Source: Butyricimonas synergistica DSM 23225 (GTDB lineage: Bacteria; Bacteroidota; Bacteroidia; Bacteroidales; Marinifilaceae). Taken from it: DNA of 64,000 nt. Each line of letters begins with the position of its first letter. Position 1 is the stretch's first letter. The DNA lies in NCBI RefSeq assembly GCF_000379665.1, contig NZ_KB903359.1, forward strand, positions 659,475 to 723,474. The letters run 5' to 3'. The translations under genes and the position numbers were made by a program. Below, one piece after another: positions 35,857 to 45,335 of the stretch. Under the pieces are notes generated by a model that was not told the DNA's origin, did not search any database, and saw only the letters and a program-made list of their open reading frames with translations.

Positions 35857-36801
35857 GTGGAAGCAATTATAAAACTGGAAAATGCGGTTATTCGCCAACA
35901 ACAAAATACCATATTGAAAGAGGTATCGCTAGAGATCGCCGAGGGTGAATTTGTCTACCTGATTGGTAAAGTCGGTAGCGGGAAAACATCCTTGCTGAAA
36001 ACTCTATACGCAGAACTTCCCTTGAAATATGGCACCGGAGAAGTGGCTGGCTACAAGTTGAACAAGATTAAAAAATCACAAATAGCCTACTTGCGCCGCA
36101 AATGCGGTATCGTGTTCCAGGATTTTAAATTACTAACCGACAGAAACGTGTACGCCAATCTGGAATTCGTTTTAAAAGCAACGGGCTGGAAGGACAAGAA
36201 AGCTATTCGTGAAAGAATTAACGAGGTGCTGGAAAAAGTCGGATTACCGGAAAAGCGGGATAAATTCCCACACCAGCTATCCGGCGGGGAACAACAACGC
36301 ATCGTGCTGGCACGGGCTTTATTGAACGCCCCTCCTATCATCCTGGCAGACGAACCGACGGGAAATATCGACCCGGAAACCGCTTATCAACTCGTGGAAC
36401 TCCTGAAAGATATTTGCGATAGCGGCAAAACCGTCGTCATCGCCACGCATCAATACGAATTAATCAACCGTTTCCCAGGACGTGTATTCCGTTGCGAGAA
36501 CGGTGCCTTGCAGGAAGACTTCTCCTTCGCGGAAAAACAAGCCGTCAAAAACAAGGCAATCGAAACCGTCGAGCACATCGACCTCACGGAAGAAACGGAA
36601 GAGATCGAAGAGTCGATCTCTATTCCTGAAGAAACAACGGAATCCACATTTGAAACTGAAGTGCCGGAAGAAACGATTGTCATTCAGGAAGAAATAACGA
36701 TCAATGATCCGATTGTTGAAACACAAGTCGAGGAAAACGAGCAGAAAGAAAAGAAGAAAGACGACAATGATCCCGATGTTGTCGGGTTTGAACTAATCTA
36801 A
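35857..36801 (+). CDS. ftsE: FtsE-like cell-division ABC ATPase with acidic C-terminal extension
   Basis: 314 residues from a GTG start, 17 bp after rpe. ABC ATPase core about 1-220: Walker A G-K-V-G-S-G-K-T-S, Q-loop region IVFQDFKLLTDRNVYANLEF, signature LSGGEQQRIVLARALL, Walker B ILADEPTGNIDP. The LLTDRNVYANL block is typical of FtsE, which with FtsX controls cell-wall hydrolases at the septum. About 90 residues beyond the usual end are rich in Glu and Thr and look disordered. FtsX is not adjacent. Confidence 0.82.
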   Translation: MEAIIKLENAVIRQQQNTILKEVSLEIAEGEFVYLIGKVGSGKTSLLKTLYAELPLKYGTGEVAGYKLNKIKKSQIAYLRRKCGIVFQDFKLLTDRNVYANLEFVLKATGWKDKKAIRERINEVLEKVGLPEKRDKFPHQLSGGEQQRIVLARALLNAPPIILADEPTGNIDPETAYQLVELLKDICDSGKTVVIATHQYELINRFPGRVFRCENGALQEDFSFAEKQAVKNKAIETVEHIDLTEETEEIEESISIPEETTESTFETEVPEETIVIQEEITINDPIVETQVEENEQKEKKKDDNDPDVVGFELI

Positions 36802-36802
36802 T

Positions 36803-36837
36803 AAAAAAAGTCGCTGGGATTCCAGCGACTTTTTTTA
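36803..36837. terminator. Bidirectional terminator after ftsE and the SPOR gene
   Basis: Stem agtcgctgg / ccagcgact with a GATT loop (36809-36830), flanked by seven A and seven T. It separates two convergent genes. Confidence 0.88.
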
Positions 36838-36851
36838 TATCTGATAATTGC

Positions 36852-37307
36852 TTATTTCTTGGAAATCAACAACCATGCATCCGAGTATTCCGGATACTTC
36901 TCCCGAACCCGCAGCAACTCGGCACGAGCAGGAGCCTCTTCATCAAATCCGGCAATGCTTACCCGGTTCATCCCATTTTCATTGCGCATGATGATGCTGG
37001 TATATCCCATCCCGTTCAATTTATTCCGCAAATTGATAGCATTGGTTTCGTTAGAAAAACTCCCCACGATCACGTTATAACGTTTCAAAACATCCCCGTG
37101 CGTCATTGTCACCTTCTCTTCTCTTGAAACAACCGGTTTCGTGTTTTCCATTTTTTGTGTTGTTTGGGTCGTGGCTTGCGCGTTCTCCTTTACAACAACC
37201 GCTTCAGTTTCTTCTCCTTCCTCAAAAGGCGGTGCGTACACCTTTTTGTTCGTACCGCAACTGATAGCTATAAATGCCAGTAATATTACAGATACAATAA
37301 TTTTCAT
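36852..37307 (-). CDS. SPOR-domain lipoprotein
   Basis: 151 residues from ATG 37307; a TTG three codons upstream is less likely. Signal peptide MKIIVSVILLAFIAISC with lipobox A-I-S-C, so a lipid-anchored periplasmic protein. A low-complexity linker (about 25-75) leads to a C-terminal SPOR domain (YNVIVGSFSNETNAINLRNKL, then the closing YSDAWLLIS). SPOR domains bind denuded peptidoglycan at division sites. Confidence 0.85.
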   Translation of the reverse strand: MKIIVSVILLAFIAISCGTNKKVYAPPFEEGEETEAVVVKENAQATTQTTQKMENTKPVVSREEKVTMTHGDVLKRYNVIVGSFSNETNAINLRNKLNGMGYTSIIMRNENGMNRVSIAGFDEEAPARAELLRVREKYPEYSDAWLLISKK

Positions 37308-37456
37308 TTTTCCCAATTTTAAATGTTATCAATCTTCTATTTCTTGAAGGAACAAAATTAGCGAATATAATAACACCTCCACACGTTTTTAGAATATTTT
37401 TTATATCCCGTTTATCTCTCTGAAAAATCTTGTTATGGTTATTAAAATATATTCCA

Positions 37457-37464
37457 TACTTTTG
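37457..37464 (+). promoter_or_regulatory. -7 promoter box of the S9 peptidase gene
   Basis: TACTTTTG matches TAnnTTTG, 34 bp before the ATG at 37499. A convincing -33 TTTG at standard distance is not seen (TTG at 37430-37432 is 24 bp upstream). Confidence 0.4.
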
Positions 37465-37498
37465 CACGTGTGAGATTAAAATAACCAAATACAATAAA

Positions 37499-40048
37499 AT
37501 GAGAAAGCTAATCTTTTTATTCATGATCGTCTGTTCGATCCAGTTGCAGGCACAGACGATCGGGAAATGGATGGGGCTCCCGCCCGTTCCTGTCGAGATG
37601 CCTGCATTCGGGAACATGAAGAACGTGGAAGGCAAAACATTCACGTCCGCCCAACTATTGACTTCATCCGTGTTTAATATTGAGAACTTTAACCCGAAAG
37701 TAGACACCCGGGAATTGCAATTCCATTCGCTGACATGGCAAAATGCGACCGTGAGCGACGGCATCGTCACCACCGATCACGCGGGAAACACCCCGGCTAT
37801 CGTCATCAGTGCTGTCTATGCTGCCAATCCCCAGTGGATGAGTGGAAAATTGGAATTCAATTTCTACGGCGATGCCGAAGTGTATGTCGACGGGGAGAAA
37901 AAAATCACCTACACGGGACACAACGGTGCGGAAGCCGTTAAACGGGATTGTCCGCTGGAATGGGTACCGGGCAAACACGTGATTATCGTGAAAAGCCTCG
38001 CCAACGGGGACAATAACAAACTTTTCTCTGCCAGCTACACTGCCAATGCAGACTTCACCGAAGCTCCCGTCACGTTCACCCTTTCCCCCGAAAGAGGAAA
38101 AAATATCCTAGACGTGCTGAACGGCAAACGGGTGGAAAGAATACAAATATCTCCCAGCGGGAACTTCCTGCTTATGGCAGAAGCCGAAATCATCAAGGGA
38201 AAAAGCAGCCGCATGACCAACGTGTACCGCCTTGCTGACAAGGAGATCGTCTACACGTTCTACGGGAACGACGCTTCCAACCTGAGTTGGATTCCCGGGC
38301 AAGACAAACTTTCCTTTTTGCTGAAAGAAGGAAACGGAAATTCCCTCTATACATACGATATCGAAAATCAAAAACAGGAACGCCTGTTCAAAGCCGACCA
38401 GAACATCAGTTCTTACAGCTGGTCGCCAGACCGCACCTATCTGGTGTATTATAAAACAGAAAATTATAGTGACAAGGATTGGGAACTCCGCAAACTGGAC
38501 GGCATAGAAGACCGCCAGGCGTATTACCGCAACCGCTATTTCCTGTGCAAATACGACCTCGCCACGGGCATACATACCCGTATGACTTGGGGCAACCTGA
38601 CGACCTCGATGATGGACATCAGCCACAATGGGGACTATATCCTGGTCAGCACGGGAAAACCAGATTATAACGAGTACCCGTATCGCAAACAATCCGTTTA
38701 CCTGCTGAATGCCCGTACTCTCGAGGTGGATACTCTTTGGGAAAACCGCCTGCAAGGTATACAATGCTCGTTCTCCCCGGATGACAGCAAATTATTGATT
38801 AGCGGTTCTGCCGATGCTTTCGGCAAGACCGGGATAAATATCGCCAAAGGACAAATCGTCAATGGGTATGATACCCAACTGTTTATTTACGATCTGAAGA
38901 CCAAAGAAGTAACCCCTATCACGAGAGATTTCAACCCGAACGTGACCAATTACGTTTGGCACAAAGACGGGAATATCTACATCGTGGCAGAAGACACGGA
39001 CTACGTCCATCTGTTCCGTTACGGGCAAGACGGCAAGATCACGAGAATAAACTGCCCGGGTGACCTGGTGCAACGGTTGAGCCTTGCCCAAAACGGGAAC
39101 ACGGGCGTGTACACGGCTTCCGACGCCAGCTACCCGACACGGGTTTACACGCTCGACCTGACCGACCTTAAAGCACAAGAATGGGCGAACCCGCAAGGCG
39201 AACAATACCAAAACATCGTGTTCGGACAAGTCAAAGACTGGGATTACGTTTACAAGAAAGGCACCACGATCGACGGACGCTATTATCTGCCCGCCGATTT
39301 TGACCCGAACAAGAAATACCCGATGATCGTGTATTATTACGGCGGGACTTCCCCCGTGGAAAGAACCTTCGGCGGAAGATGGCCTTTCAACCTGTACGCG
39401 GCGAACGGGTATGTCGTGTACGTGATGCAACCCTCTGGTAGCACCGGGTTCGGGCAAGAATTCTCTGCCCGCCACCAAAACAACTGGTGCAAAACAACCG
39501 CGGACGAAATCATCGCTTGCACGAAAGCTTTCTTGAAAGCCCATCCTTTTGTCGACCCGAAACGAGTGGGTTGCATGGGTGCTTCCTACGGGGGATTCAC
39601 CACCATGTACCTGCAAACACGCACGGACATTTTTGCCTGCGCTATCTCGCATGCCGGCATCTCCTCCATCTCCAGTTACTGGGGCGAAGGTTACTGGGGA
39701 TACAGTTACAGCACGAATGCCTCGGGACATTCCTTCCCGTGGAACCGCAAGGACATTTACGTGGATCAGAGTCCCCTGTTCAATGCCGACAAAGTAAATA
39801 CCCCTATCCTATTGTTGCACGGTACTGCCGACGTGAACGTACCCACGGGCGAAAGCATCCAGTTCTACACTGCCTTGAAACTCTTGGGCAAAGACGCCGA
39901 ACTGGTACTTATCAAGAACGCCGACCATGCCGTGGTTGACTACAACCAACGCGTCATCTGGGGCAATACCATCATGGCTTACTTCGCCAAATACCTGAAA
40001 GGTGAACCCGCCTGGTGGGAAAATATGTACAAGGATAAAAATTTATAG
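37499..40048 (+). CDS. S9-family dipeptidyl peptidase (DPP IV-like)
   Basis: 849 residues from ATG 37499, which begins a clean signal peptide (MRKLIFLFMIVCSIQLQAQ); the frame further upstream is not needed. An N-terminal region, a beta-propeller (about 190-570) and a C-terminal alpha/beta hydrolase follow. Catalytic triad visible: Ser in G-C-M-G-A-S-Y-G-G-F near 695, Asp in LLLHGTADVNVP near 778, His in IKNADHAVVDY near 808. Periplasmic peptidase releasing dipeptides, useful for amino-acid nutrition. The next gene starts 1 nt after its stop. Confidence 0.88.
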   Translation: MRKLIFLFMIVCSIQLQAQTIGKWMGLPPVPVEMPAFGNMKNVEGKTFTSAQLLTSSVFNIENFNPKVDTRELQFHSLTWQNATVSDGIVTTDHAGNTPAIVISAVYAANPQWMSGKLEFNFYGDAEVYVDGEKKITYTGHNGAEAVKRDCPLEWVPGKHVIIVKSLANGDNNKLFSASYTANADFTEAPVTFTLSPERGKNILDVLNGKRVERIQISPSGNFLLMAEAEIIKGKSSRMTNVYRLADKEIVYTFYGNDASNLSWIPGQDKLSFLLKEGNGNSLYTYDIENQKQERLFKADQNISSYSWSPDRTYLVYYKTENYSDKDWELRKLDGIEDRQAYYRNRYFLCKYDLATGIHTRMTWGNLTTSMMDISHNGDYILVSTGKPDYNEYPYRKQSVYLLNARTLEVDTLWENRLQGIQCSFSPDDSKLLISGSADAFGKTGINIAKGQIVNGYDTQLFIYDLKTKEVTPITRDFNPNVTNYVWHKDGNIYIVAEDTDYVHLFRYGQDGKITRINCPGDLVQRLSLAQNGNTGVYTASDASYPTRVYTLDLTDLKAQEWANPQGEQYQNIVFGQVKDWDYVYKKGTTIDGRYYLPADFDPNKKYPMIVYYYGGTSPVERTFGGRWPFNLYAANGYVVYVMQPSGSTGFGQEFSARHQNNWCKTTADEIIACTKAFLKAHPFVDPKRVGCMGASYGGFTTMYLQTRTDIFACAISHAGISSISSYWGEGYWGYSYSTNASGHSFPWNRKDIYVDQSPLFNADKVNTPILLLHGTADVNVPTGESIQFYTALKLLGKDAELVLIKNADHAVVDYNQRVIWGNTIMAYFAKYLKGEPAWWENMYKDKNL

Positions 40049-40049
40049 G

Positions 40050-40517
40050 ATGGCATTGGAAATAGAACGCAAATTCCTGGTGAAAGGCAATTTCAAGACG
40101 GAATCACACGTGTCTACCCGTGTCACGCAAGGTTATCTCTCTTCCTCGCCCGAACGCACGGTTCGGGTGAGGATCAAGGGAGAAAAAGGATTTATCACGA
40201 TCAAGGGGAAAGGAAATGCTTCCGGAACCAGCCGTTACGAGTGGGAAAAGGAGATCCCGGTAGAAGAAGCGCGAGAATTGTTGCAACTCTGCGAACCGGG
40301 CATCATCGACAAGACCCGCTATTTGATCCGGCACGAGGGGCATCTGTTCGAGGTGGACGAATTTCACGGGGAAAACGACGGGCTCGTGATTGCTGAAATT
40401 GAACTGAAAAATGAAAACGAAAACTTCTCCCGTCCGGCATGGCTAGGCGAGGAAGTGACCGGCGACCGGAAGTACTACAACGCGATGCTTTCCCGAAATC
40501 CTTACGTTAACTGGTAA
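40050..40517 (+). CDS. CYTH-domain protein (triphosphatase-like)
   Basis: 155 residues from ATG 40050, one base after the peptidase stop. LEIERKFLVKGNF carries the E-x-E-x-K signature of CYTH proteins; RTVRVRIKGEKGFITIKGK and EVDEFHGENDGLVIAEIEL supply further charged tunnel residues. Bacterial relatives hydrolyse inorganic triphosphate or thiamine triphosphate. Co-transcribed with the S9 peptidase by position; functional link not obvious. Confidence 0.88.
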   Translation: MALEIERKFLVKGNFKTESHVSTRVTQGYLSSSPERTVRVRIKGEKGFITIKGKGNASGTSRYEWEKEIPVEEARELLQLCEPGIIDKTRYLIRHEGHLFEVDEFHGENDGLVIAEIELKNENENFSRPAWLGEEVTGDRKYYNAMLSRNPYVNW

Positions 40518-40558
40518 ATACCCTCCTAACCAAGAGAAGGTTTTTCAGTTTTTGTCGC

Positions 40559-40589
40559 TTTGAATTCCCAACGGAAAAACATACCTTTG
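40559..40589 (+). promoter_or_regulatory. Promoter of the transketolase gene
   Basis: TTTG 40559-40562, 19-bp spacer, TACCTTTG 40582-40589: a full match to the Bacteroidota sigma-ABfr consensus. 35 bp before the ATG. Confidence 0.85.
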
Positions 40590-40624
40590 CCGAAAATTAA
40601 AAATTATCATCAAAAAATATAGGC

Positions 40625-42655
40625 ATGGAGAAAATCCTTAATCGAGCAGCGGATAATATCCGTATTCTTTCAGCTTCTATGGTTGAAAAAGCTAAATCTG
40701 GTCACCCGGGTGGTGCCATGGGTGGTGCTGATTACATCAACGTGTTGTATTCTCAATTCTTGAACTTCGATCCGGACGATATGACTTGGGCGAACCGTGA
40801 TAGGTTCTTCCTTGACCCGGGGCATATGTCACCGATGTTGTATTCCATGTTGAGCCTGATCGGCACGTATAGCATGGAAGATCTGAAAAACTTCCGTCAA
40901 TGGGGAAGCGTTACTCCCGGTCACCCGGAAGTCGATCCCAAAAGAGGCGTGGAGAATACTTCCGGTCCTCTCGGTCAAGGTCATGCCATGGCTGTCGGAG
41001 CCGCTATCGCAGAGCGTTTCCTGGTTGCCCGTTTCGGGGAATGGATGGCTCACAAGACTTACGCATTTATCTCTGACGGGGGTATCCAGGAAGAAATATC
41101 CCAAGGTGCCGGACGTATTGCCGGAACGCTAGGATTATCCAATCTCATTATGTTTTACGATGCCAACGAAGTGCAATTGTCTACCCGTGTAAACGAAGTA
41201 ACTCACGAGGATACTGCCGCCAAATACAAGGCTTGGGGATGGAACGTGCTCACGATCAACGGTAACAACGCCGAAGAGATTATCGGTGCCTTGAAAGCCG
41301 CAAACGAGGAGAAAGAACGTCCCACGCTGATTATCGGTAAGACCTTGATGGGTAAAGGTGCCATGGGACCGAACGGGGAAGATTTCTCCGATAAAGTGTC
41401 TACCCACGGACAACCTTTGACGGGTGCGGGTGCTTCTATCGAGAAGACAATCGAGAACTTGGGTGGCGATCCCCAGAATCCTTTCACGATCTTCCCGGAA
41501 GTAGCCGAATTCTACGCCAAGGTACTCGACCAGAAACGGGCTTACGCCAAAGCGAAAAAAGCAGAGCAAGCCGCTTGGGAAAAAGCAAACCCGGAACTGG
41601 CAGCCAAATTGCACAAGTTCTTATCCGGGAAAGCTCCCGAGATTGATTATAAAGCAATCCAACACAAGCCGAACATCGCCACACGTGCAGCTTCTGCCGA
41701 CGTGTTGATGGCTTTGGCTAAGCAAGTAGAAAACATGATCGTTTCTTCTGCCGACTTGAGTAACTCGGACAAGACGGACGGGTTCATCAAAGGTGGTGCC
41801 CGTGACCTCGTGAAAGGTGATTTCAGCGGGGCATTCTTCCAAGCCGGTGTTGCCGAATTGACGATGGCTGTTATCTGCAACGGTATCGCCCTTCACGGTG
41901 GAATATTCGTGGCGTGCGGAACGTTCTTCGTGTTCTCGGATTACATGAAACCGGCAGTACGTCTGGCGGCATTGATGGAATTACCAGTAAAATACGTTTG
42001 GTCACACGACGCTTTCCGTGTTGGTGAAGACGGTCCTACCCACCAACCGATAGAGCACGAGGCTCAATTGCGCTTGATGGAAAAAATGGATAATCATTCC
42101 GGCAAGATGAGTTTGTTGGCATTGCGTCCGGCTGACGCTGCCGAAACTTCAGTAGCATGGAAGATGGCTATGGAGAACACCTCCACTCCTACCGCGTTGA
42201 TCCTTTCCCGCCAGAACATCACCGATCTTCCGGGTACTGACCGTTACGCCGAGGCATTACAAGCCGAGAGAGGCGCTTATGTGGTATGCGCAACTGCCGA
42301 GAATCCCGACGTGGTATTGATCGCTTCCGGTTCGGAAGTTGCCACTCTGGTGGAAGGAGCTAAATTACTGCACGAACGCAAAGGCATTACTTCACGTGTC
42401 GTTTCCGTGATCTCGGAAGGTTTATTCCGTCACCAAGACAAGGCTTACCAGGAACAAGTGATCCCGGCAAACAAACCGAAATTCGGTCTGACAGCTGGAT
42501 TGTCCACAACCTTGGAAGGTTTGGTGGGTTGCAACGGTCGCATCCACGGCGTAAACCACTTCGGATACTCAGCCCCGGCTAAAGTACTCGACGAGAAATT
42601 CGGGTTTACCGGAGAACACGTGTTCAACGAGATATGTGAAATGTTAGGCAAATAA
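40625..42655 (+). CDS. tkt: Transketolase
   Basis: 676 residues. N-terminal thiamine-diphosphate domain with SGHPGGAMGGADYINVLYS and the GDG-like segment AFISDGGIQEEISQGAGRIA then NLIMFYDANEV; central pyrimidine domain with EDGPTHQPIEHEAQLRLM; C-terminal domain about 540-676. Transfers two-carbon units in the pentose phosphate pathway, together with Rpe encoded upstream. Single gene with its own promoter and terminator. Confidence 0.95.
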   Translation: MEKILNRAADNIRILSASMVEKAKSGHPGGAMGGADYINVLYSQFLNFDPDDMTWANRDRFFLDPGHMSPMLYSMLSLIGTYSMEDLKNFRQWGSVTPGHPEVDPKRGVENTSGPLGQGHAMAVGAAIAERFLVARFGEWMAHKTYAFISDGGIQEEISQGAGRIAGTLGLSNLIMFYDANEVQLSTRVNEVTHEDTAAKYKAWGWNVLTINGNNAEEIIGALKAANEEKERPTLIIGKTLMGKGAMGPNGEDFSDKVSTHGQPLTGAGASIEKTIENLGGDPQNPFTIFPEVAEFYAKVLDQKRAYAKAKKAEQAAWEKANPELAAKLHKFLSGKAPEIDYKAIQHKPNIATRAASADVLMALAKQVENMIVSSADLSNSDKTDGFIKGGARDLVKGDFSGAFFQAGVAELTMAVICNGIALHGGIFVACGTFFVFSDYMKPAVRLAALMELPVKYVWSHDAFRVGEDGPTHQPIEHEAQLRLMEKMDNHSGKMSLLALRPADAAETSVAWKMAMENTSTPTALILSRQNITDLPGTDRYAEALQAERGAYVVCATAENPDVVLIASGSEVATLVEGAKLLHERKGITSRVVSVISEGLFRHQDKAYQEQVIPANKPKFGLTAGLSTTLEGLVGCNGRIHGVNHFGYSAPAKVLDEKFGFTGEHVFNEICEMLGK

Positions 42656-42675
42656 CGCCTAACTCTCTCGATATT

Positions 42676-42706
42676 AAAAAGGAATAGTCGAAACTATTCC
42701 TTTTTT
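42676..42706 (+). terminator. Terminator of transketolase
   Basis: Stem ggaatagt / actattcc with a CGAA loop (42681-42700), preceded by A and followed by six T, 21 bp past the stop. Confidence 0.9.
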
Positions 42707-42759
42707 CATGTCTACCCTACCCGCATTAATTTTATTTATTCTAAAAAAAGATGGAAATA

Positions 42760-42791
42760 CTTGCATCTATAAGAAAAACATACTATCTTTG
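42760..42791 (+). promoter_or_regulatory. Promoter of the first initiator tRNA
   Basis: CTTG 42760-42763, 20-bp spacer, TATCTTTG 42784-42791. The stretch from the -7 box through gcacacgcaaaacag is repeated at the second initiator tRNA. Confidence 0.7.
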
Positions 42792-42824
42792 CACACGCAA
42801 AACAGAGATAGTTTTGACTAACAT

Positions 42825-42897
<73 letters not shown>

Positions 42898-42933
42898 CAA
42901 AAGAAAGGATCGATAAAATCGATCCTTTTTCTT

Positions 42934-43467
42934 TTACCTGTAATGATCCCTGTAAATCATATTCTTGATCCGCTCAATATATTCCTGTAAACGATCGGTG
43001 GAATGGTTTCCCATGATCCATAAATTACCCGCCTCACTTTCATCCCGGTAGGAAGGTTGTATATAGGTTTTATCGAGGACCTCGTAACCATTCCGGCGAT
43101 AGTAATTCACCCGACGGATAGTCATCTCGTCATTCGTCGGCTCCACTTCAAGCAAACGCAGACCGCCTAAATGTTCGGCAATGTAGTCCAGCACTTGTTG
43201 CCCCACTTTCAAATTGCGCATCTGGGAAAACACGGCAAGATGTTCCAGGTAATAGAAATCACGTAAATCCCAATAGATAAAAAGTCCAGCCAACACACCG
43301 TCACATTCGATCGCGTTGAAATACATTTCGGGTTTCTCGAGCATCAACCGTTTCAATTGCCGAATATCTCTTCTTTCACATTCCGGAAAGGCTTCCTCGT
43401 AAAGGGGAATCAGTCTTTCCAACCGGGGATCACCGGGTTCTGTTATTCTTATCAAGTTCATCATCAT
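42934..43467 (-). CDS. GNAT-family N-acetyltransferase
   Basis: 177 residues (three consecutive ATGs at 43467-43459; the exact one is uncertain). GNAT core with VLAGLFIYWDLRDFYYLEHLA, the acetyl-CoA loop region QMRNLKVGQQVLDYI in place of the usual R/Q-x-x-G-x-G/A, and LRLLEVEPTNDEMTIRRVNYYRRNGYEVLD. Substrate unknown. Convergent with the initiator tRNA and 13 bp downstream of a decayed Crp-EamA chimera. Confidence 0.85.
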   Translation of the reverse strand: MMMNLIRITEPGDPRLERLIPLYEEAFPECERRDIRQLKRLMLEKPEMYFNAIECDGVLAGLFIYWDLRDFYYLEHLAVFSQMRNLKVGQQVLDYIAEHLGGLRLLEVEPTNDEMTIRRVNYYRRNGYEVLDKTYIQPSYRDESEAGNLWIMGNHSTDRLQEYIERIKNMIYRDHYR

Positions 43468-43480
43468 TCTATTCTTAGTT

Positions 43481-43891
43481 TTACTTTCTAATCCTTATAA
43501 ATGCCGGAATCAAACGCTTCATGGAGAAATGCCCCGGGGTATTCGCCCAAATAACGATAAATACCGCAACCAACACGATCAGTACACCCAACAACTGGCT
43601 GAAACCGAAATATTCTCCCAGGAAAAGGACTCCCATGCTCACGGCTGTCAAGGGCTCCATACACCCTAGAATGGCTGCCGTGGTCGATCCCACGTGCTGT
43701 ATTGCCAATATTAACGTCAAATCGGAAATCAAGGTTGGAATTAATGCCAACAAAAACAAGTGAACGGTAGCATTGACAGAGGGCATCGCTTCGGGTCCCT
43801 GTCCTTCCCCCCGGTTCAAAAGCCAGACGGCTTCGTCCGACAACGGGTACGCTTCTCGTATTTTCTTGATGAATGCTTCCATATAAAACAT
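43481..43891 (-). pseudogene. Chimera: Crp-like N-terminal stub joined to EamA transporter C-terminus
   Basis: 136 codons. From about residue 40 it is the last part of an EamA (DMT) transporter: LFLLALIPTLISDLTLILAI, STTAAILGCMEPLTAVSMGV, LFLGEYFGFSQLLGV, about four membrane spans of the usual ten. The first about 25 residues (MEAFIKKIREAYPLSDEAVW from ATG 43882) instead look like the start of a Crp/Fnr-family regulator. A Crp-like gene next to an EamA gene is a plausible ancestor; an internal deletion would give this in-frame join. TATATTTG lies at 43902-43895. Not expected to be a working transporter. Confidence 0.65.
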
Positions 43892-44129
43892 TTACAAATA
43901 TAATAATTCCTTATCAAGTCGTAATTTTTTAAACCCGATTTTATGTTACCTCGTATCATCATTGTGTAAAAATATTTAATAGAAACCTTATATGATACTT
44001 TTTCTACAAAAATGCAAGAAAAAATCTTTTCACAGTATCGATTTGGTACAGTGTTTGCCTATATAGCTTAAGTCTTGAAATATGCCAACCTATGGTCTTC
44101 ATCAGATACAATCATTTAAAAGACAATAT

Positions 44130-45308
44130 ATGAAAATGCAAAAATCAATGATTATTTTATCTCAACGATTATTTATCATCGCATTGGGGATAACTTTTTT
44201 TGCTTGTAGCAATCAACAACAGGGACGTCAAGCCGGAGTTCCCGAGTATGCCGTAATTACAGTAGAACCTAGCGTGTCGAAACTGAATAGCGCTTACCCG
44301 GCAAGAATCAAAGGTCGGCAGGACGTGGAGATTCGTCCCAACGTGAGCGGATTCATCACGAAGTTATGCGTGGACGAAGGCGCAGCAGTAAAGAAGGGGG
44401 AAACCTTATTCATTATTGACCCCGTTCAATACGAAGAAGCCGTAAACGTGGCACGTGCGGCAGTGAACGTGGCAAAAGCCAACGTGGCAACGGCAGAATT
44501 AACCGCGGAGAATAAAGAAAAATTGGCAGAGAAGAACATCATCAGCCAATACGAATTGCAAATGGCGAAAAATACGCTTGCCACCCAGAGAGCGGCATTA
44601 GCGCAGGCTGAAGCCCAATTGGTCAACGCGGAGAAAAACCTCTCGTACACGAATGTCACGAGTCCTTCCAACGGTGTCGTGGGAAAAATTCCTTTCCGTG
44701 TAGGAAGCCTGGTCAGCCCGAGTTCGGCAACCCCGCTAACCACGGTGTCCGATAACTCGGAAATGTACATCTATTTCTCCATGAATGAAAAAGACATCCT
44801 TAAACTGACCCGCGAAAGCAACGGTGCCACGCAAGGCGCCCTGAACCAGATGCCGGCAGTACAATTGCAACTGGTGGACGGCACCATTTACGACGCAAAA
44901 GGCAAGATCGAAACTCTTAGCGGCGTGATCGACCAAACAACCGGAGCCGCCAGCGTGAGGGCAACCTTCCCGAACCCGAACGGCATATTGCGTAGCGGGG
45001 GCTCGGGAGTCATTCTACTACCGCAAGAGGACGATAACGCCATTGTTATTCCTCAAAAAGCGACCATGGAAATTCAAGACAAAAAATTCGTGTTCGTGGT
45101 TAATGACAGTTCCGTCGTAAAAACAACAGAAATAAAGATTCTCCCCGTGAATGACGGGAAAAATTACGTGGTGGCTTCCGGGCTGAAAATAGGTGACCGC
45201 ATCGTGGTAGAAGGTGTTGGAACTACCGTGAGAGACGGCATTACCATTAAACCCATCACGCCTGCCGAGTCCGCAGCGAAACGTCAACAAGCGACAGCCC
45301 GACACTAG
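44130..45308 (+). CDS. RND efflux membrane-fusion protein (AcrA-like lipoprotein)
   Basis: 392 residues from ATG 44130, chosen because it opens the signal peptide (MKMQKSMIILSQRLFIIALG then ITFFAC, Cys acylated). Lipoyl-like halves flank a coiled-coil hairpin: IRPNVSGFITKLCVDEGAAV, helices about 90-160 rich in Ala (QMAKNTLATQRAALAQAEAQ), then TSPSNGVVGKIPFRVGSLV. It joins the inner-membrane pump to the outer-membrane channel. First gene of a three-gene RND operon; 27 bp before the pump gene. Confidence 0.92.
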   Translation: MKMQKSMIILSQRLFIIALGITFFACSNQQQGRQAGVPEYAVITVEPSVSKLNSAYPARIKGRQDVEIRPNVSGFITKLCVDEGAAVKKGETLFIIDPVQYEEAVNVARAAVNVAKANVATAELTAENKEKLAEKNIISQYELQMAKNTLATQRAALAQAEAQLVNAEKNLSYTNVTSPSNGVVGKIPFRVGSLVSPSSATPLTTVSDNSEMYIYFSMNEKDILKLTRESNGATQGALNQMPAVQLQLVDGTIYDAKGKIETLSGVIDQTTGAASVRATFPNPNGILRSGGSGVILLPQEDDNAIVIPQKATMEIQDKKFVFVVNDSSVVKTTEIKILPVNDGKNYVVASGLKIGDRIVVEGVGTTVRDGITIKPITPAESAAKRQQATARH

Positions 45309-45335
45309 ATCATGTACTAAAATGAATCAGTAATT

